In this document: positions 18,054-27,999 of the stretch, in pieces
Layout: the number at the start of each line of letters is the position of its first letter
How positions within the stretch are numbered: the stretch's first letter is position 1
Source: Methylophaga thiooxydans DMS010
Lineage (GTDB): Bacteria > Pseudomonadota > Gammaproteobacteria > Nitrosococcales > Methylophagaceae
Assembly: GCF_000156355.1 (NCBI RefSeq)
Contig: NZ_GG657899.1
Span: forward strand, 299,910-363,909
Length of the DNA stretch: 64,000 bases
Reading direction: 5' to 3'
Notes under the pieces: generated by a model
Databases searched by the model: none
Seen by the model: only the letters and a program-made list of their open reading frames with translations
What the model was told of the DNA's origin: nothing
Position numbers and translations under genes: made by a program

Positions 18054-18874
18054 TGAGCTATTCCTCTTTTCTAAGCAGAACAGGCCTGATAGCGGTCTAC
18101 CTGCTTTTGATATCGTGTGGCGGTGTCATCACTGAAAAAGACAGTGCGCCAACAAAAGTACCTGATGTCAGCCAAATTCCAGATGCGGTGCCTAAGTATG
18201 AACCTCGAAGCAAGTACGGTAACCCGGCACAATATGAAGTTTTTGGTAAGCGTTACTACACATTGACCAGTGCTGAAGGCTATCGAGAAAAAGGCATTGC
18301 ATCGTGGTATGGCACCAAGTTTCATGGACGTCGCACATCAAGTGGTGAAACCTACGACATGTACGAAATGACGGCAGCACATAAGACGTTGCCATTGCCG
18401 AGTTATGCTGAGGTCACCAACCTTGAAAATGGTCGTAAGGTGATAGTGAAAGTCAACGACCGTGGTCCTTTTCATGGCAACCGTCTGATTGACCTATCTT
18501 ATAGCGCCGCTACCAAATTAGGGATTGTGGCCAAAGGAACGGGACTGGTAGAAGTTAGGACGATCACACCGGGTAAATTACAGAAAACAGCTTTGTCACC
18601 AGAGGCTGAAAAGACCACGCCGGAAAAGCCCGTAGGCTCAGCGCTGATGTTTCTTCAAGTGGGCGCATTTAGCTCGCGAAGTCGGGCTGAGCAAGTCAAA
18701 AATCGTCTGCAACAGGATTTTACAGATAACATTATCATTGAGCCTTTCGAGGCAGTGCAGGGGACACTCTATCGCGTCAGAATGGGACCTGTAGCTGATG
18801 TTGCCTATGGTGATAACCTTTCCGAAAAATTGTTTGATATTGGCTTTCGCGATAGCCATATTGTCATCGAATAA
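18053..18874 (+). CDS. rlpA: RlpA-like septal-ring lipoprotein / lytic transglycosylase
   Basis: 273 residues. The signal ends in a lipobox (LLISC, Cys22). A double-psi beta-barrel follows (about 82-170: GIASWYGTKFHGRRTSSGE, VKVNDRGPFHGNRLIDLSY) with the conserved His/Asp region, and a C-terminal SPOR domain (about 197-273, LQVGAFSSRSRAEQV) that binds denuded glycan. In Pseudomonas RlpA is a lytic transglycosylase acting on such strands. The start shares one base with the mltB stop (TAATG). Confidence 0.94.
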   Translation: MSYSSFLSRTGLIAVYLLLISCGGVITEKDSAPTKVPDVSQIPDAVPKYEPRSKYGNPAQYEVFGKRYYTLTSAEGYREKGIASWYGTKFHGRRTSSGETYDMYEMTAAHKTLPLPSYAEVTNLENGRKVIVKVNDRGPFHGNRLIDLSYSAATKLGIVAKGTGLVEVRTITPGKLQKTALSPEAEKTTPEKPVGSALMFLQVGAFSSRSRAEQVKNRLQQDFTDNIIIEPFEAVQGTLYRVRMGPVADVAYGDNLSEKLFDIGFRDSHIVIE

Positions 18875-18899
18875 CCCTTTTTTTACCTGAGAGTTCAAC

Positions 18900-20048
18900 A
18901 TGCTGAGAAACACGAAAGTTGTTTTATTTCTATTGTTTTTTCTACCTTTAACTGTAACCCATGCAGGAGCGATAGCACCTAAGCCATCGGCCCCCAATGT
19001 TGCAGCAAAAGCCTATGTGTTGACTGATTATGATAGCGGTCGAGTTTTGGCAGAAGAGAATGCGGATGAGCGTTTACCGCCTGCCAGTATTACCAAGTTG
19101 ATGACTTCGTATGTAGTCTCTCATGAGTTACATGCCGGTAATATTCAGCTTGATGATGAGGTACTGATCAGTGAAAAAGCCTGGCGTATGGTGGGCTCGC
19201 GCAGCTTTATTGAAGTCAACACTAAGGTATCTGTTGAGGCTTTATTACGCGGCATGATTGTGCAGTCTGGTAATGATGCCGCGGTAGCATTAGCAGAACA
19301 TATTGCGGGTAGTGAAGAAACCTTTGCCCAGATGATGAATCAATATGCACAACAGCTCGGCATGTACGGTACTAATTACCGTAATGCTACGGGTTTACCT
19401 GATCCTGACCATTACACCACTGCGCGTGACATAGCTGTGTTATCAGCGGCATTGATTCGTGATTTTCCAGCGCATTATGAATGGTACTCAGAAAAAGAAT
19501 ACACCTACAACGATATTACTCAGCACAACCGAAATAAGCTTTTATGGCGTGATAACAGCGTTGATGGACTAAAAACCGGCCATACGGAAGAAGCTGGCTA
19601 TTGTCTCGCGGCGTCAGCTAAACGCAGCGGCATGCGTTTAATTTCGGTGGTGTTGGGTACGCGCAGTGAAAATGCTCGAGCCCAAGAAACACAGAAATTA
19701 TTTAATTATGGCTTCCGTTTCTTTGAGACTCACCAACTGTATCAAGCCAATGTGGGCGTAACAGAAAGCAAGGTTTGGAAAGGTAAGCAAGACATCGTCG
19801 AACTGGGATTGCCTACAGATCTGTCTGTGACTGTACCAAGAGGGCAATACGAAAACCTTGTTGCCAGCACGAATCTTGAGCAACCTATCATTGCGCCGAT
19901 TGAAGTCGGTGCGAAACTGGGGGAAGTTGAAATTCGTCTTGGTGATGAAGTAATTGCAACCCAACCATTGGTGGCGATTAATGCGGTAGAACAAGGCAGC
20001 TGGTGGCGTCGATTGATTGATGAAGTGTTGCTTTGGATCTGGGGTTAG
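18900..20048 (+). CDS. dacA: D-alanyl-D-alanine carboxypeptidase (PBP5/6 family)
   Basis: 382 residues. A signal peptide ends near THAGA. Catalytic motifs are Ser63-Lys66 (PASITKLM), SGN at 123-125 and KTG at 225-227 (DGLKTGHTEEAGYC). The C-terminal amphipathic helix WWRRLIDEVLLWIWG is the membrane anchor. It trims the terminal D-Ala from pentapeptides, limiting cross-linking. It sits 25 bases after rlpA. Confidence 0.96.
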   Translation: MLRNTKVVLFLLFFLPLTVTHAGAIAPKPSAPNVAAKAYVLTDYDSGRVLAEENADERLPPASITKLMTSYVVSHELHAGNIQLDDEVLISEKAWRMVGSRSFIEVNTKVSVEALLRGMIVQSGNDAAVALAEHIAGSEETFAQMMNQYAQQLGMYGTNYRNATGLPDPDHYTTARDIAVLSAALIRDFPAHYEWYSEKEYTYNDITQHNRNKLLWRDNSVDGLKTGHTEEAGYCLAASAKRSGMRLISVVLGTRSENARAQETQKLFNYGFRFFETHQLYQANVGVTESKVWKGKQDIVELGLPTDLSVTVPRGQYENLVASTNLEQPIIAPIEVGAKLGEVEIRLGDEVIATQPLVAINAVEQGSWWRRLIDEVLLWIWG

Positions 20049-20050
20049 CC

Positions 20051-20899
20051 GTGAACACAGTTTTCCTCAATGGCGATTTTATGCACGCCGACCAAGCACG
20101 CGTGTCAGTATTCGATCGTGGTTTCTTATTGGGTGATGGTGTTTATGAAGTCATTCCAGTCTATGCTGGACGCCCGTTTCGACTGATACAGCATTTGCAG
20201 CGCTTGCAACGCAGCCTAGATGGCGTGCGAATGAAAAACTCATATAGTGACGATAAATGGTCAGACATTATCGCGCAGCTAGTGACGGAGAATGGACAGG
20301 GCGATCAGGCCGTTTATTTACAGGTTACCCGCGGTGTTGCGCCAAGGGATCATGTGTTTCCAGAAGGCGTTGAGCCAACAGCCTTTGTTATGAGTAATCC
20401 CATCAAGCCTTTGCCCGAATCGTATAAAAGAGATGGTATTAAAGCGATTACGGTTGAGGATATACGTTGGTCACAATGTGATATTAAAGCGATTACTTTG
20501 TTACCCAATAGTTTGTTACGGCAAAAAGCACAGGATGTGGGTGCACAGGAAGCGCTACTGATTCGGGATGGCTTTATGACAGAAGGCTCTGCCAGCAACA
20601 GCTATGCGGTGCTGGATGGTGTACTTTACACTGCCCCAAAAGATGAAAAAGTCCTGCCTGGCATTACCCGTGATCTGGTGTTGGAGTTAGCTGATAAAGC
20701 CGGTATCAACTATCGTGAACAAGCTGTGTCAGACGCAGATTTACATCGCGCTGAAGAAATCTGGATCAGTAGTTCTACCCGTGAAGTGCTGCCGGTGACG
20801 ACGCTGGATGATAAACCTGTTGCTACTGGCAAGCCCGGCCCAATTTGGCAACAGATTGATGCGCTGTATCAGCGGTATAAACAGGAGGGAAAAGTATGA
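20051..20899 (+). CDS. dat: D-amino-acid aminotransferase (class IV PLP enzyme)
   Basis: 282 residues from the GTG at 20051, two bases after dacA, with GGGG six bases upstream; a TTG 18 bases earlier would lie inside dacA. The fold-type IV pattern is clear: VSVFDRGFLLGDGVYEVI, the PLP lysine in CDIKAITLLPNSL, and MTEGSASNSYAVL. D-alanine aminotransferase makes D-Glu or D-Ala, wall precursors, which fits its place after dacA. Branched-chain aminotransferase and aminodeoxychorismate lyase are relatives, but DIKxxxLLPN favours Dat. Confidence 0.88.
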   Translation: MNTVFLNGDFMHADQARVSVFDRGFLLGDGVYEVIPVYAGRPFRLIQHLQRLQRSLDGVRMKNSYSDDKWSDIIAQLVTENGQGDQAVYLQVTRGVAPRDHVFPEGVEPTAFVMSNPIKPLPESYKRDGIKAITVEDIRWSQCDIKAITLLPNSLLRQKAQDVGAQEALLIRDGFMTEGSASNSYAVLDGVLYTAPKDEKVLPGITRDLVLELADKAGINYREQAVSDADLHRAEEIWISSSTREVLPVTTLDDKPVATGKPGPIWQQIDALYQRYKQEGKV

Positions 20900-21171
20900 G
20901 TGAGCAAGACGAGCAAGAGACGCTACTTGAATTTCCCTGCGATTACGCCATTAAAGCAATGGGCGAGACATCTGAACAGCTGGATGCTGTTGTGGTAGAA
21001 ATTGTGCGCCGCCATGTTGAAGATATTAACGAAGGTGCTGTTTCAACAAAACAAAGCTCAGGCGGTAAGTTTACGTCGATCACGGTGACTATCCGCGCAA
21101 CCAGCAAACCACAACTAGATGCGATCTATCAGGAACTGAGTAGCCACGAACTGATCAAGTACGTGCTTTAA
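20896..21171 (+). CDS. ybeD: YbeD/DUF493 family protein
   Basis: 91 residues, an ACT-like small fold: LEFPCDYAIKAMGETSEQLDA at the N-terminus, GGKFTSITVTIRATSKPQLDA in the middle, ending ELIKYVL. It overlaps the aminotransferase stop by four bases (ATGA) and precedes lipB, the same order (dacA-ybeD-lipB) as in E. coli and Pseudomonas. Its role is unproven; context suggests a link to lipoate or wall metabolism. Confidence 0.92.
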   Translation: MSEQDEQETLLEFPCDYAIKAMGETSEQLDAVVVEIVRRHVEDINEGAVSTKQSSGGKFTSITVTIRATSKPQLDAIYQELSSHELIKYVL

Positions 21172-21175
21172 CATC

Positions 21176-21784
21176 ATGATTATTCGGGATCTGGGACTGG
21201 TTGAATATGAACCAGTTGTGGCAGATATGCGTGAGTTCACACTGACGCGGGATGACACTACCGATGATCAACTCTGGTTACTAGAACATCAGCCGGTTTT
21301 TACGCAAGGCGCAAATGGTGATCCAGCACATTTAGTTAATCCGCACGATATTCCTGTTGTAAATACAGATAGAGGCGGACAGGTGACTTATCATGGCCCT
21401 GGGCAGTTGGTCGCCTATACCTTGATCGATTTGCGCCGCAAAAAGTCCGGTGTCAGAGAACTGGTCGGTCGTCTTGAGCAAACAATCATTGCGATGCTGG
21501 CTGACTTTGATATCAATGCGTATGCCCGTCAGGATGCCCCCGGTGTTTATGTCGACGAACGTAAAATCGCATCGCTGGGTTTACGTGTAAAACGTGGCGC
21601 CTGTTATCATGGTGTTAGTTTTAATATTGATATGGATTTAACACCATTTCACTACATCAATCCATGCGGCCAGGCTGGAATGGAAGTAATCGACCTCACC
21701 TCACTTGATATTAAGCTCGATATGGCTGAGGCAAAACAACGATTTGTTGCTGCGTTTCAACAGCAGATGCAAACAGGTAAATAA
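21176..21784 (+). CDS. lipB: Octanoyl-[acyl-carrier-protein]:protein octanoyltransferase LipB
   Basis: 202 residues. Key motifs are [18 protein letters not shown], the catalytic lysine region [13 protein letters not shown] and the catalytic cysteine in [11 protein letters not shown]. It moves octanoyl from ACP to the lipoyl domains of dehydrogenase complexes and the glycine cleavage H protein. It starts four bases after ybeD and is followed by lipA after two bases. Confidence 0.97.
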   Translation: MIIRDLGLVEYEPVVADMREFTLTRDDTTDDQLWLLEHQPVFTQGANGDPAHLVNPHDIPVVNTDRGGQVTYHGPGQLVAYTLIDLRRKKSGVRELVGRLEQTIIAMLADFDINAYARQDAPGVYVDERKIASLGLRVKRGACYHGVSFNIDMDLTPFHYINPCGQAGMEVIDLTSLDIKLDMAEAKQRFVAAFQQQMQTGK

Positions 21785-21786
21785 GA

Positions 21787-22743
21787 ATGACAGAAAACGT
21801 ACAGGGCAAACGTGATGTTCGCGCATTAAAAGGCGAATCAAAAGTTGCTCGTATTCCAATAAAAATCGAGCCGACAGAGCCGAAACGTAAACCCGAGTGG
21901 ATTCGTGCCAAATCACATGGTGATCCCAATGTTCAACACATCAAAGATATGTTACGAGAGCACCAACTTCATACGGTGTGTGAAGAAGCAGCCTGCCCGA
22001 ATTTAGGAGAATGCTTCGCGCATGGCACAGCGACATTCTTGATTATGGGGAATATTTGCACACGACGCTGCCCATTTTGTGATGTTGCCCATGGTCGCCC
22101 TGATCCGCTGGATGAAAATGAACCCGCGCATTTAGCTAAAACGATCTCGGCAATGAAACTCAAGCATGTGGTTGTCACCTCGGTTGACCGTGATGATCTG
22201 CGTGATGGTGGTGCCAGACATTTTATTCGTTGTATTGACGAAATTCGTCAGCAATCACCTGAGACCAATATTGAGATTCTAGTGCCTGATTTTCGTGGTC
22301 GTATGGACGTGGCGTTAGAGATATTGACGCAAAGTCCACCGGATATCTTCAACCATAATTTGGAAAGCATTCCTCGTCTATACAAAGCAGTACGCCCGGG
22401 CTCTGATTACCAATGGTCTTTGGATTTGATCAAACGTTTTCAGACGATGCATCCTGATGTGCCCACCAAATCTGGTTTGATGTTGGGCTTAGGTGAAACG
22501 CTAGATGAAGTGAAGCAGGTGATGCAAGACTTGCGAGATCACGGCTGTCGTATGCTGACTTTAGGTCAATATCTGCAACCAAGTCGCCATCACTTAGCGG
22601 TAGAACGTTTTGTGACACCCGAAGAGTTCGATGAACTGGGGCGTGTCGGTAAAGAGATGGGCTTTGAACATGTTGCCAGTGGTCCGATGGTTCGCTCTTC
22701 TTACCACGCTGATTTGCAAGCTCAGGGTGAGCATGTGTCCTGA
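21787..22743 (+). CDS. lipA: Lipoyl synthase LipA
   Basis: 318 residues, a radical-SAM enzyme with two Fe-S cluster sites: [12 protein letters not shown] (auxiliary cluster) and CTRRCPFC (CX3CX2C radical-SAM cluster). The C-terminal [11 protein letters not shown] contains the conserved serine ligand region. It inserts two sulfur atoms into the protein-bound octanoyl chain made by LipB. Start ATG at 21787 with AAATAAGA upstream. Confidence 0.98.
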   Translation: MTENVQGKRDVRALKGESKVARIPIKIEPTEPKRKPEWIRAKSHGDPNVQHIKDMLREHQLHTVCEEAACPNLGECFAHGTATFLIMGNICTRRCPFCDVAHGRPDPLDENEPAHLAKTISAMKLKHVVVTSVDRDDLRDGGARHFIRCIDEIRQQSPETNIEILVPDFRGRMDVALEILTQSPPDIFNHNLESIPRLYKAVRPGSDYQWSLDLIKRFQTMHPDVPTKSGLMLGLGETLDEVKQVMQDLRDHGCRMLTLGQYLQPSRHHLAVERFVTPEEFDELGRVGKEMGFEHVASGPMVRSSYHADLQAQGEHVS

Positions 22744-22760
22744 TTAAACGGAGTTAGAGC

Positions 22761-24035
22761 ATGGCATTGAATCGTCGAAATTTGATCAAAACCGCTGCTG
22801 CAGCGGGATCGTTTGCCATGTTTCCGTCACTGGGTTTTTCTGTTTCCACACCTGATCGTCGACAACAACGTGTCGTTGTTATCGGCGGTGGTTTTGCTGG
22901 CGCGACAGCGGCTAAATATCTGAAAATGTGGGCACCAAATCTTGATGTGGTGATGGTTGAGAAAAATGCCCAGTTTGTATCCTGCCCACAAAGTAACCTG
23001 GTGCTGAGTGGTAACCGTACTTTGCAGCAGCTTACCAGTGATTACCAAGCGCTCAGTTCCCGGCATGATGTTAAAACTGTTCAGGCAACCGTGACAGCGA
23101 TTGATTCTGATAAACAATTGGTGCGTTTAGATGATGGTGCTGAGATTGCCTATGATCGGCTTATCGTCGCACCAGGCGTAGATTTTATCTATGATGATTT
23201 GCCCATGCTGACGGCAGATATCGTAAACAACCAGATCCCACATGCTTGGAAAGCGGGCCCTCAAACTCAGCTTTTATATGATCAACTCAAAGCCATGCGT
23301 CAGGGCGGAAATGTGGTTATAACTATCCCTGCTGCGCCGTTTCGATGTCCGCCCGGGCCCTATGAGCGAGCCTGTCAGATTGCGTTGTTTTTGAAGCAGC
23401 ATAACCCTAAAGCGAAGTTAATCATCCTTGATGCCAATGGCACTATTATATCTAAGAGAGCCTTGTTTTCTGGTGTTTGGGAAACTGATTATCCCGGGCT
23501 TATTGACTACTATCCTAGTAATGCGGTGGAGTCGATTGATGTAAATAATTTGACCGTTGAAAGCGCATTCGACACTATTGAAGCGGATGTACTGAATATT
23601 ATTCCCCCGCAGAGAGCCGGTAAAGTGGCAGAGCTTGCTGGTGTTATCAATGTCGATAAGCGCTGGTGCGCGGTAGATTTCCAGACTTATGAATCCACCC
23701 AAGTGAAACGTGTGCACGTTATTGGTGATGCAGTGGCGTCGAAGTTGCCAAAGTCGGGGCATATCGCTAACTCACAAGCAAAAGTGTGTGCTGCAGCCGT
23801 CATTGCGCTGTTAACTGAGCAGCCTGTTGAAGCTGAGCCAGTATTTGGTAATACCTGTTATAGCTTTGTTGATGCTGATAAGGCGGGTCATGTGGCTGCG
23901 GTGTTTAGATATAATAAACAGGACGGTGATATGGCCGTGATGCCGGGAGGCGGTATCTCTGTATCAGCCACTGAGTTAGAAGGGCGGTTTGCCGACGCCT
24001 GGGCCAAAAATATTTGGTCCGATATTCTCGACTAA
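22761..24035 (+). CDS. Flavocytochrome c sulfide dehydrogenase flavoprotein subunit (FccB-like)
   Basis: 424 residues. A twin-arginine-like leader (NRRNLIKTAAAAGSFAM) precedes the FAD dinucleotide fold VVVIGGGFAGATAAKYL. Cys75 in FVSCPQSNLVLSG matches the covalent FAD-cysteine region of FCSD. Cys196 (PFRCPPGPYE) and a C-terminal Cys in FGNTCYSFV match the redox pair. It should oxidise sulfide or persulfide in the periplasm and pass electrons to a cytochrome c. No fccA is adjacent; the candidate at 602 is 22 kb away. It ends the rightward run after lipA, 17 bases downstream, an odd companion for lipoate genes. Confidence 0.85.
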   Translation: MALNRRNLIKTAAAAGSFAMFPSLGFSVSTPDRRQQRVVVIGGGFAGATAAKYLKMWAPNLDVVMVEKNAQFVSCPQSNLVLSGNRTLQQLTSDYQALSSRHDVKTVQATVTAIDSDKQLVRLDDGAEIAYDRLIVAPGVDFIYDDLPMLTADIVNNQIPHAWKAGPQTQLLYDQLKAMRQGGNVVITIPAAPFRCPPGPYERACQIALFLKQHNPKAKLIILDANGTIISKRALFSGVWETDYPGLIDYYPSNAVESIDVNNLTVESAFDTIEADVLNIIPPQRAGKVAELAGVINVDKRWCAVDFQTYESTQVKRVHVIGDAVASKLPKSGHIANSQAKVCAAAVIALLTEQPVEAEPVFGNTCYSFVDADKAGHVAAVFRYNKQDGDMAVMPGGGISVSATELEGRFADAWAKNIWSDILD

Positions 24036-24091
24036 CGTCGGGCCAATCAAGTTAATCTGAGATACGGGATGTCGCTGTGGTGGCAATGCAG

Positions 24092-24097
24092 TATAAT
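24092..24097 (+). promoter_or_regulatory. Probable -10 box of the citrate synthase promoter
   Basis: TATAAT occurs exactly at 24092-24097, 50 bases upstream of the citrate synthase ATG. The matching -35 region is weak (TGTCGC-like at about 24070), so the promoter may need an activator. Confidence 0.4.
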
Positions 24098-24146
24098 GCC
24101 TGCTTTTCCGATAATCTCCACCATCAAGATAATTATGAGGTTGTAG

Positions 24147-25304
24147 ATGAGTGATTTTTTACCCGGCCTGGAAGGCGTCCCCGCAACAAAGTCAGCAATT
24201 TCAAATATTGATGGTGAGAAAGGCATACTGAGTTATCGCGGCTACTCTCTTGAAACATTAGCTGAAAACAGCAGCTTTGAAGAAACTACATTGCTGCTAC
24301 TCAATGGTGAATTGCCTAACCAAAAAGCACTAGACGACTTCAAGCAACAACTTCGTCAGAACTACCGCACCAAGTATCACATTCGTGAAATGATGCGTCA
24401 TTTCCCTCATACCGGTCACCCTATGGATATGCTGCAAACAGCTGTGTCCAGCTTGGGTATGTTCTACCCGGGAACGGAATGCCTTACCGATGCACAAGCC
24501 TGCGAAGACTTGGATTATGTGCGTAATATGACTGTTAACATTATTGCGCAGATGGCACCTTTAGTGGCGATGTGGGAACACATCCGCAATGGTTGGGATC
24601 CGGTTCAGCCGCGCTCAGATCTGTCCGTTGCTGAAAATCTGCTCTACATGTTTACCGGTCAGGAGCCTGATCCCTTGATGGCTAAAATCATGGACGTGTG
24701 CCTGATTTTACATGCAGAGCACACCTTGAACGCATCAACGTTTGCCGCATTGGTAGCGGGCTCTACACTTGCAACACCCTACAGCGTCATCTCGGCAGCT
24801 ATTGGTACATTGTCTGGTCCATTACATGGCGGTGCTAACCAGCGTGTGGTGGGGATGTTGCAAGAAATTGGTTCGCCCGACAAGGTAGAAGCGTGGGTGG
24901 ATGATAAGCTCAAGAATAAAGAAGTGATCTGGGGCATGGGCCATAGAGAGTACAAGGTCAAAGATCCTCGCGCCACGATTCTACACAAGCTGGTTGAAGA
25001 ATTGGTTGCTCAGCGTGGTGGCCACTTGGACGCTATGTTTGAGACCGCCTTGAAGCTGGAAGAAGTCTGTGCGGATCGACTGGGCCACAAGGGTGTTTAC
25101 CCGAACGTGGATTTCTACTCGGGTATTTTGTATACCGAAATGGGCATCCCTGAAGATGAGTTTACTGCGCTGTTTGCCGTGGCCCGGAGTGCAGGTTGGC
25201 TAGCTCACTGGCGTGAACAAATTGCCAATAACCGTATTTACCGTCCTACTCAAATCTATGTGGGTAGTGATGCGCGTGACTACACCCCAATCAACGATCG
25301 TTAA
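24147..25304 (+). CDS. Citrate synthase (short bacterial type)
   Basis: 385 residues. Catalytic residues are in LHAEHTLNASTF (His), GPLHGGANQRV (His) and YPNVDFYSGILY (Asp). The N-terminus LEGVPATKSAISNIDGEKGILSYRG and the ~385-residue length match the dimeric group that includes both citrate and 2-methylcitrate synthases; no prp genes are nearby, so citrate synthase is preferred. It stands alone with its own promoter and converges on epmB, with only four bases between stops. Confidence 0.88.
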   Translation: MSDFLPGLEGVPATKSAISNIDGEKGILSYRGYSLETLAENSSFEETTLLLLNGELPNQKALDDFKQQLRQNYRTKYHIREMMRHFPHTGHPMDMLQTAVSSLGMFYPGTECLTDAQACEDLDYVRNMTVNIIAQMAPLVAMWEHIRNGWDPVQPRSDLSVAENLLYMFTGQEPDPLMAKIMDVCLILHAEHTLNASTFAALVAGSTLATPYSVISAAIGTLSGPLHGGANQRVVGMLQEIGSPDKVEAWVDDKLKNKEVIWGMGHREYKVKDPRATILHKLVEELVAQRGGHLDAMFETALKLEEVCADRLGHKGVYPNVDFYSGILYTEMGIPEDEFTALFAVARSAGWLAHWREQIANNRIYRPTQIYVGSDARDYTPINDR

Positions 25305-25308
25305 TTCC

Positions 25309-26316
25309 TTATCGAATCACTGTTTTACTGGCTTCACCTTGTTGCTCACGAACCAGTCGTGGCACAAGGTAGCCGGGTAAAACCTTTCTAAGATCGTCGA
25401 CTAGTTTAACCGCGCGCACTTGGTTTACATCGAAGTGCTGTGCGCCTGCGACTTTATCCAGCAGATGCAGATAGTAAGGCATCACATCAACGTCATTCAG
25501 TCGCTCACTCAGCGCTGATAACGACTCAACCGAGTCATTAATCCCTCTCAGCAATACGGTCTGATTTAATAACTGGCAGCCAGCCTGCTTCAAGCTTATT
25601 AATGCTTGTTCGGCGTGGGCATCAATTTCATTGGCGTGGTTGGCATGAATTACCACCACGACTTTAAATCGCGTTGCCTGTATCCAGTTTAGCAGCGAGT
25701 CATTGATACGTTCAGGCAATACAATGGGTAAGCGTGTATGGATTCTGAGGCGCTTTAAATGTGGAATTTCTGCGAGATCGGCAACCAGTTTTGCTAGTTT
25801 GTCATCATGAAGTGAAAGCGGGTCGCCACCACTTAAAATCACTTCACTAATGGTTTCATCTGATGCTAATTGTTCAATACTCTGCTGCCATTGGCTCGAC
25901 AGTGGGTTACTGTCCGAGTAGGGAAAGTGACGACGAAAACAATAACGACAATGAATAGCACAAGCACCGGTGGTCAGTAACAGCGCTCGTCCCTGATATT
26001 TTTGCAAAATACCCGGCGAGGTCACTGCAAGATGATCACCCACTGGATCGGTGAGATAACCTTCTGCCGGATAGCCCTCATCGATTAAGGGGAAAACTTG
26101 GCGTAGCAGCGGGTCATTCGCATCGCCATAGCGCATTTTATCGACATAACTTTGTGGAACACGTAGTGGAAACTGACGAATTTTATCCTTATCAATTGCC
26201 TGTAAATGACCGGATAAACCAAGTTTTTCCAGTAGATCATCAGCGTTATTGATCGCGTTTGACAGGGCGTGTTGCCAGCTTTGTTTTAACTTAGGGGGCT
26301 GCGAATGCGTTATCAT
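25309..26316 (-). CDS. epmB: EF-P beta-lysylation protein EpmB (lysine 2,3-aminomutase family)
   Basis: 335 residues. The radical-SAM cluster is CAIHCRYCFRRHFPY (CX3CX2C), and SGGDPLSLHDDKL and RLRIHTRLPIVLPERI are aminomutase signatures. It is shorter than catabolic KamA, and lies divergent from efp with epmA just beyond. The set gives beta-lysylation of EF-P Lys34: EpmB makes (R)-beta-lysine and EpmA attaches it. Confidence 0.95.
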   Translation of the reverse strand: MITHSQPPKLKQSWQHALSNAINNADDLLEKLGLSGHLQAIDKDKIRQFPLRVPQSYVDKMRYGDANDPLLRQVFPLIDEGYPAEGYLTDPVGDHLAVTSPGILQKYQGRALLLTTGACAIHCRYCFRRHFPYSDSNPLSSQWQQSIEQLASDETISEVILSGGDPLSLHDDKLAKLVADLAEIPHLKRLRIHTRLPIVLPERINDSLLNWIQATRFKVVVVIHANHANEIDAHAEQALISLKQAGCQLLNQTVLLRGINDSVESLSALSERLNDVDVMPYYLHLLDKVAGAQHFDVNQVRAVKLVDDLRKVLPGYLVPRLVREQQGEASKTVIR

Positions 26317-26375
26317 AGTTACTTTTTATTGAAGCCGAAAAGGCAGACGACGATCGTCCCCTAAAAGAGGTTAAG

Positions 26376-26945
26376 ATGGCAAGTTATAGTACAAATGAAT
26401 TTAAATCCGGTCTCAAATTTATGCTCGATGGCGATCCGTGCAGCATTATTGAGAACGAATTCGTAAAGCCCGGCAAAGGGCAAGCATTTAACCGTGTTAA
26501 ATTCCGTAATCTGAAAACAGGTCGCGTAAATGAGCGCACGTTCAAATCGGGCGACAGTGTTGAAGGTGCTGATGTTATCGAAATCGATCTGGAATATTCC
26601 TATAACGACGGTGAGTTCTGGCACTTTATGGACCCAAACACCTTTGAGCAATATGCCGCTGATGCGAATGCCATCTCAGAAAGCAAAGATTGGCTGAAAG
26701 AGCAGTATTCTTATTTGGTTACGCTATGGAATGGCTCTCCTTTGCTGGTAACGCCGCCTAACTTTGTGAATTTGACTGTGACGGAAACGGATCCTGGTGT
26801 TCGTGGTGATACCTCAGGTGGTGGCGGTAAACCCGCAACGCTGGAAACAGGAGCTGTTGTACGAGTGCCTTTGTTCATTGAAATCGGTGAAGTGCTGAAA
26901 GTGGATACACGCTCAGCTTCATACGTAGAGCGTGCTAAAGACTAA
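26376..26945 (+). CDS. efp: Elongation factor P
   Basis: 189 residues with three beta-barrel domains. Lys34 in [16 protein letters not shown] is the modification site at the loop tip. DNDGEFW-like [17 protein letters not shown] and [20 protein letters not shown] are conserved. EF-P rescues ribosomes stalled on polyproline. It is flanked by its own modifying enzymes, epmB (divergent) and epmA (downstream). AAAAGAGGT lies nine bases before the ATG. Confidence 0.98.
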   Translation: MASYSTNEFKSGLKFMLDGDPCSIIENEFVKPGKGQAFNRVKFRNLKTGRVNERTFKSGDSVEGADVIEIDLEYSYNDGEFWHFMDPNTFEQYAADANAISESKDWLKEQYSYLVTLWNGSPLLVTPPNFVNLTVTETDPGVRGDTSGGGGKPATLETGAVVRVPLFIEIGEVLKVDTRSASYVERAKD

Positions 26946-26987
26946 ACTATCTGATAGCAGGCGAAAAGCGTTAGGGTATTTCAATTC

Positions 26988-27959
26988 GTGAGCAGCATAA
27001 ACTGGCAGCCCTCATCTGAGTTAGAAATATTAAAAAGACGGGCTCAGCTTCTGGCTGATGTCCGTCTTTTTTTTGCTGAACGCAATGTTATGGAAGTACA
27101 AACGCCGGTATTGTCTCAGGCAGCGCCCACTGCCACCTATCTGGATAGTTTTTCAACTGACTATGCGCCGACAGGTCAGCATTATTATTTGCAAACCTCA
27201 CCTGAGTTTGCGATGAAAAGGCTACTCGCCGCAGGAAGTGGTGATATTTATCAAATTGCTCCTGTTTTTCGCAATGGTGAACTCGGCCGTTTGCATTCAC
27301 CTGAGTTTACGATGCTGGAATGGTATCGTCCGGCTTTAGATTACGTTGGCTTAATGTATGAGGTTGATGCGTTACTGCAACAACTTGCCGGTTTCCCTGC
27401 GGCAGTCAAAATCTCTTATCAGCAGCTTTACATCGATACGCTGCAGTGTGATCCACTGCTGGCAGAAACAAAAACTTTGAAATCGCTGGCTTTCAAGCAT
27501 ATTCCGAGCTTACCGGATAACTGGGAAACGGATCATGATGGTTGGCTTGAGCTGTTAATGAGTGAAGTGATCGAGCCACAGCTGCTTAATTATCATGCAC
27601 CGGTTATTGTGTTTGATTTTCCAGCGTCGCAAGCCCAGCTTGCTAATGTGTATCAAAACCCAAATCAACAAAAAGTTGCCGCTCGCTTTGAAGTCTATGC
27701 TGGTGGGCTGGAATTAGCGAATGGCTATGATGAATGCCTGGACCCTGTCGAGTTAAAGCAGCGTTTCGAACGTGACAACCAACTGCGTTCATCACAGAAT
27801 AAAACAGTTATGCCAATTGATGAGCGTCTGCTGGCAGCTCAGGAAGCGGGATTACCTGCCTGTACCGGTGTTGCTATGGGCCTAGACAGGCTTTTGATGC
27901 TTATTAGTGGGAAAACACAACTTAGCGAAGTACTCAGCTTTGGTTTTGAGCACAGCTGA
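26988..27959 (+). CDS. epmA: EF-P--(R)-beta-lysine ligase EpmA (GenX/PoxA)
   Basis: 323 residues from a GTG (VSSINWQPSSELEILKRRAQ). It is a truncated class II lysyl-tRNA synthetase core without the anticodon domain: VMEVQTPVLSQAAPTATYLD, YLQTSPEFAMKRLLAAG, VFRNGELGRLHSPEFTMLEWY and the C-terminal GVAMGLDRLLMLISG. It ligates beta-lysine to Lys34 of EF-P, encoded 42 bases upstream. Confidence 0.97.
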   Translation: MSSINWQPSSELEILKRRAQLLADVRLFFAERNVMEVQTPVLSQAAPTATYLDSFSTDYAPTGQHYYLQTSPEFAMKRLLAAGSGDIYQIAPVFRNGELGRLHSPEFTMLEWYRPALDYVGLMYEVDALLQQLAGFPAAVKISYQQLYIDTLQCDPLLAETKTLKSLAFKHIPSLPDNWETDHDGWLELLMSEVIEPQLLNYHAPVIVFDFPASQAQLANVYQNPNQQKVAARFEVYAGGLELANGYDECLDPVELKQRFERDNQLRSSQNKTVMPIDERLLAAQEAGLPACTGVAMGLDRLLMLISGKTQLSEVLSFGFEHS

Positions 27960-27999
27960 GATAAATAACGGATTGATGCGCCAGTAGTAAAGGAGCGCC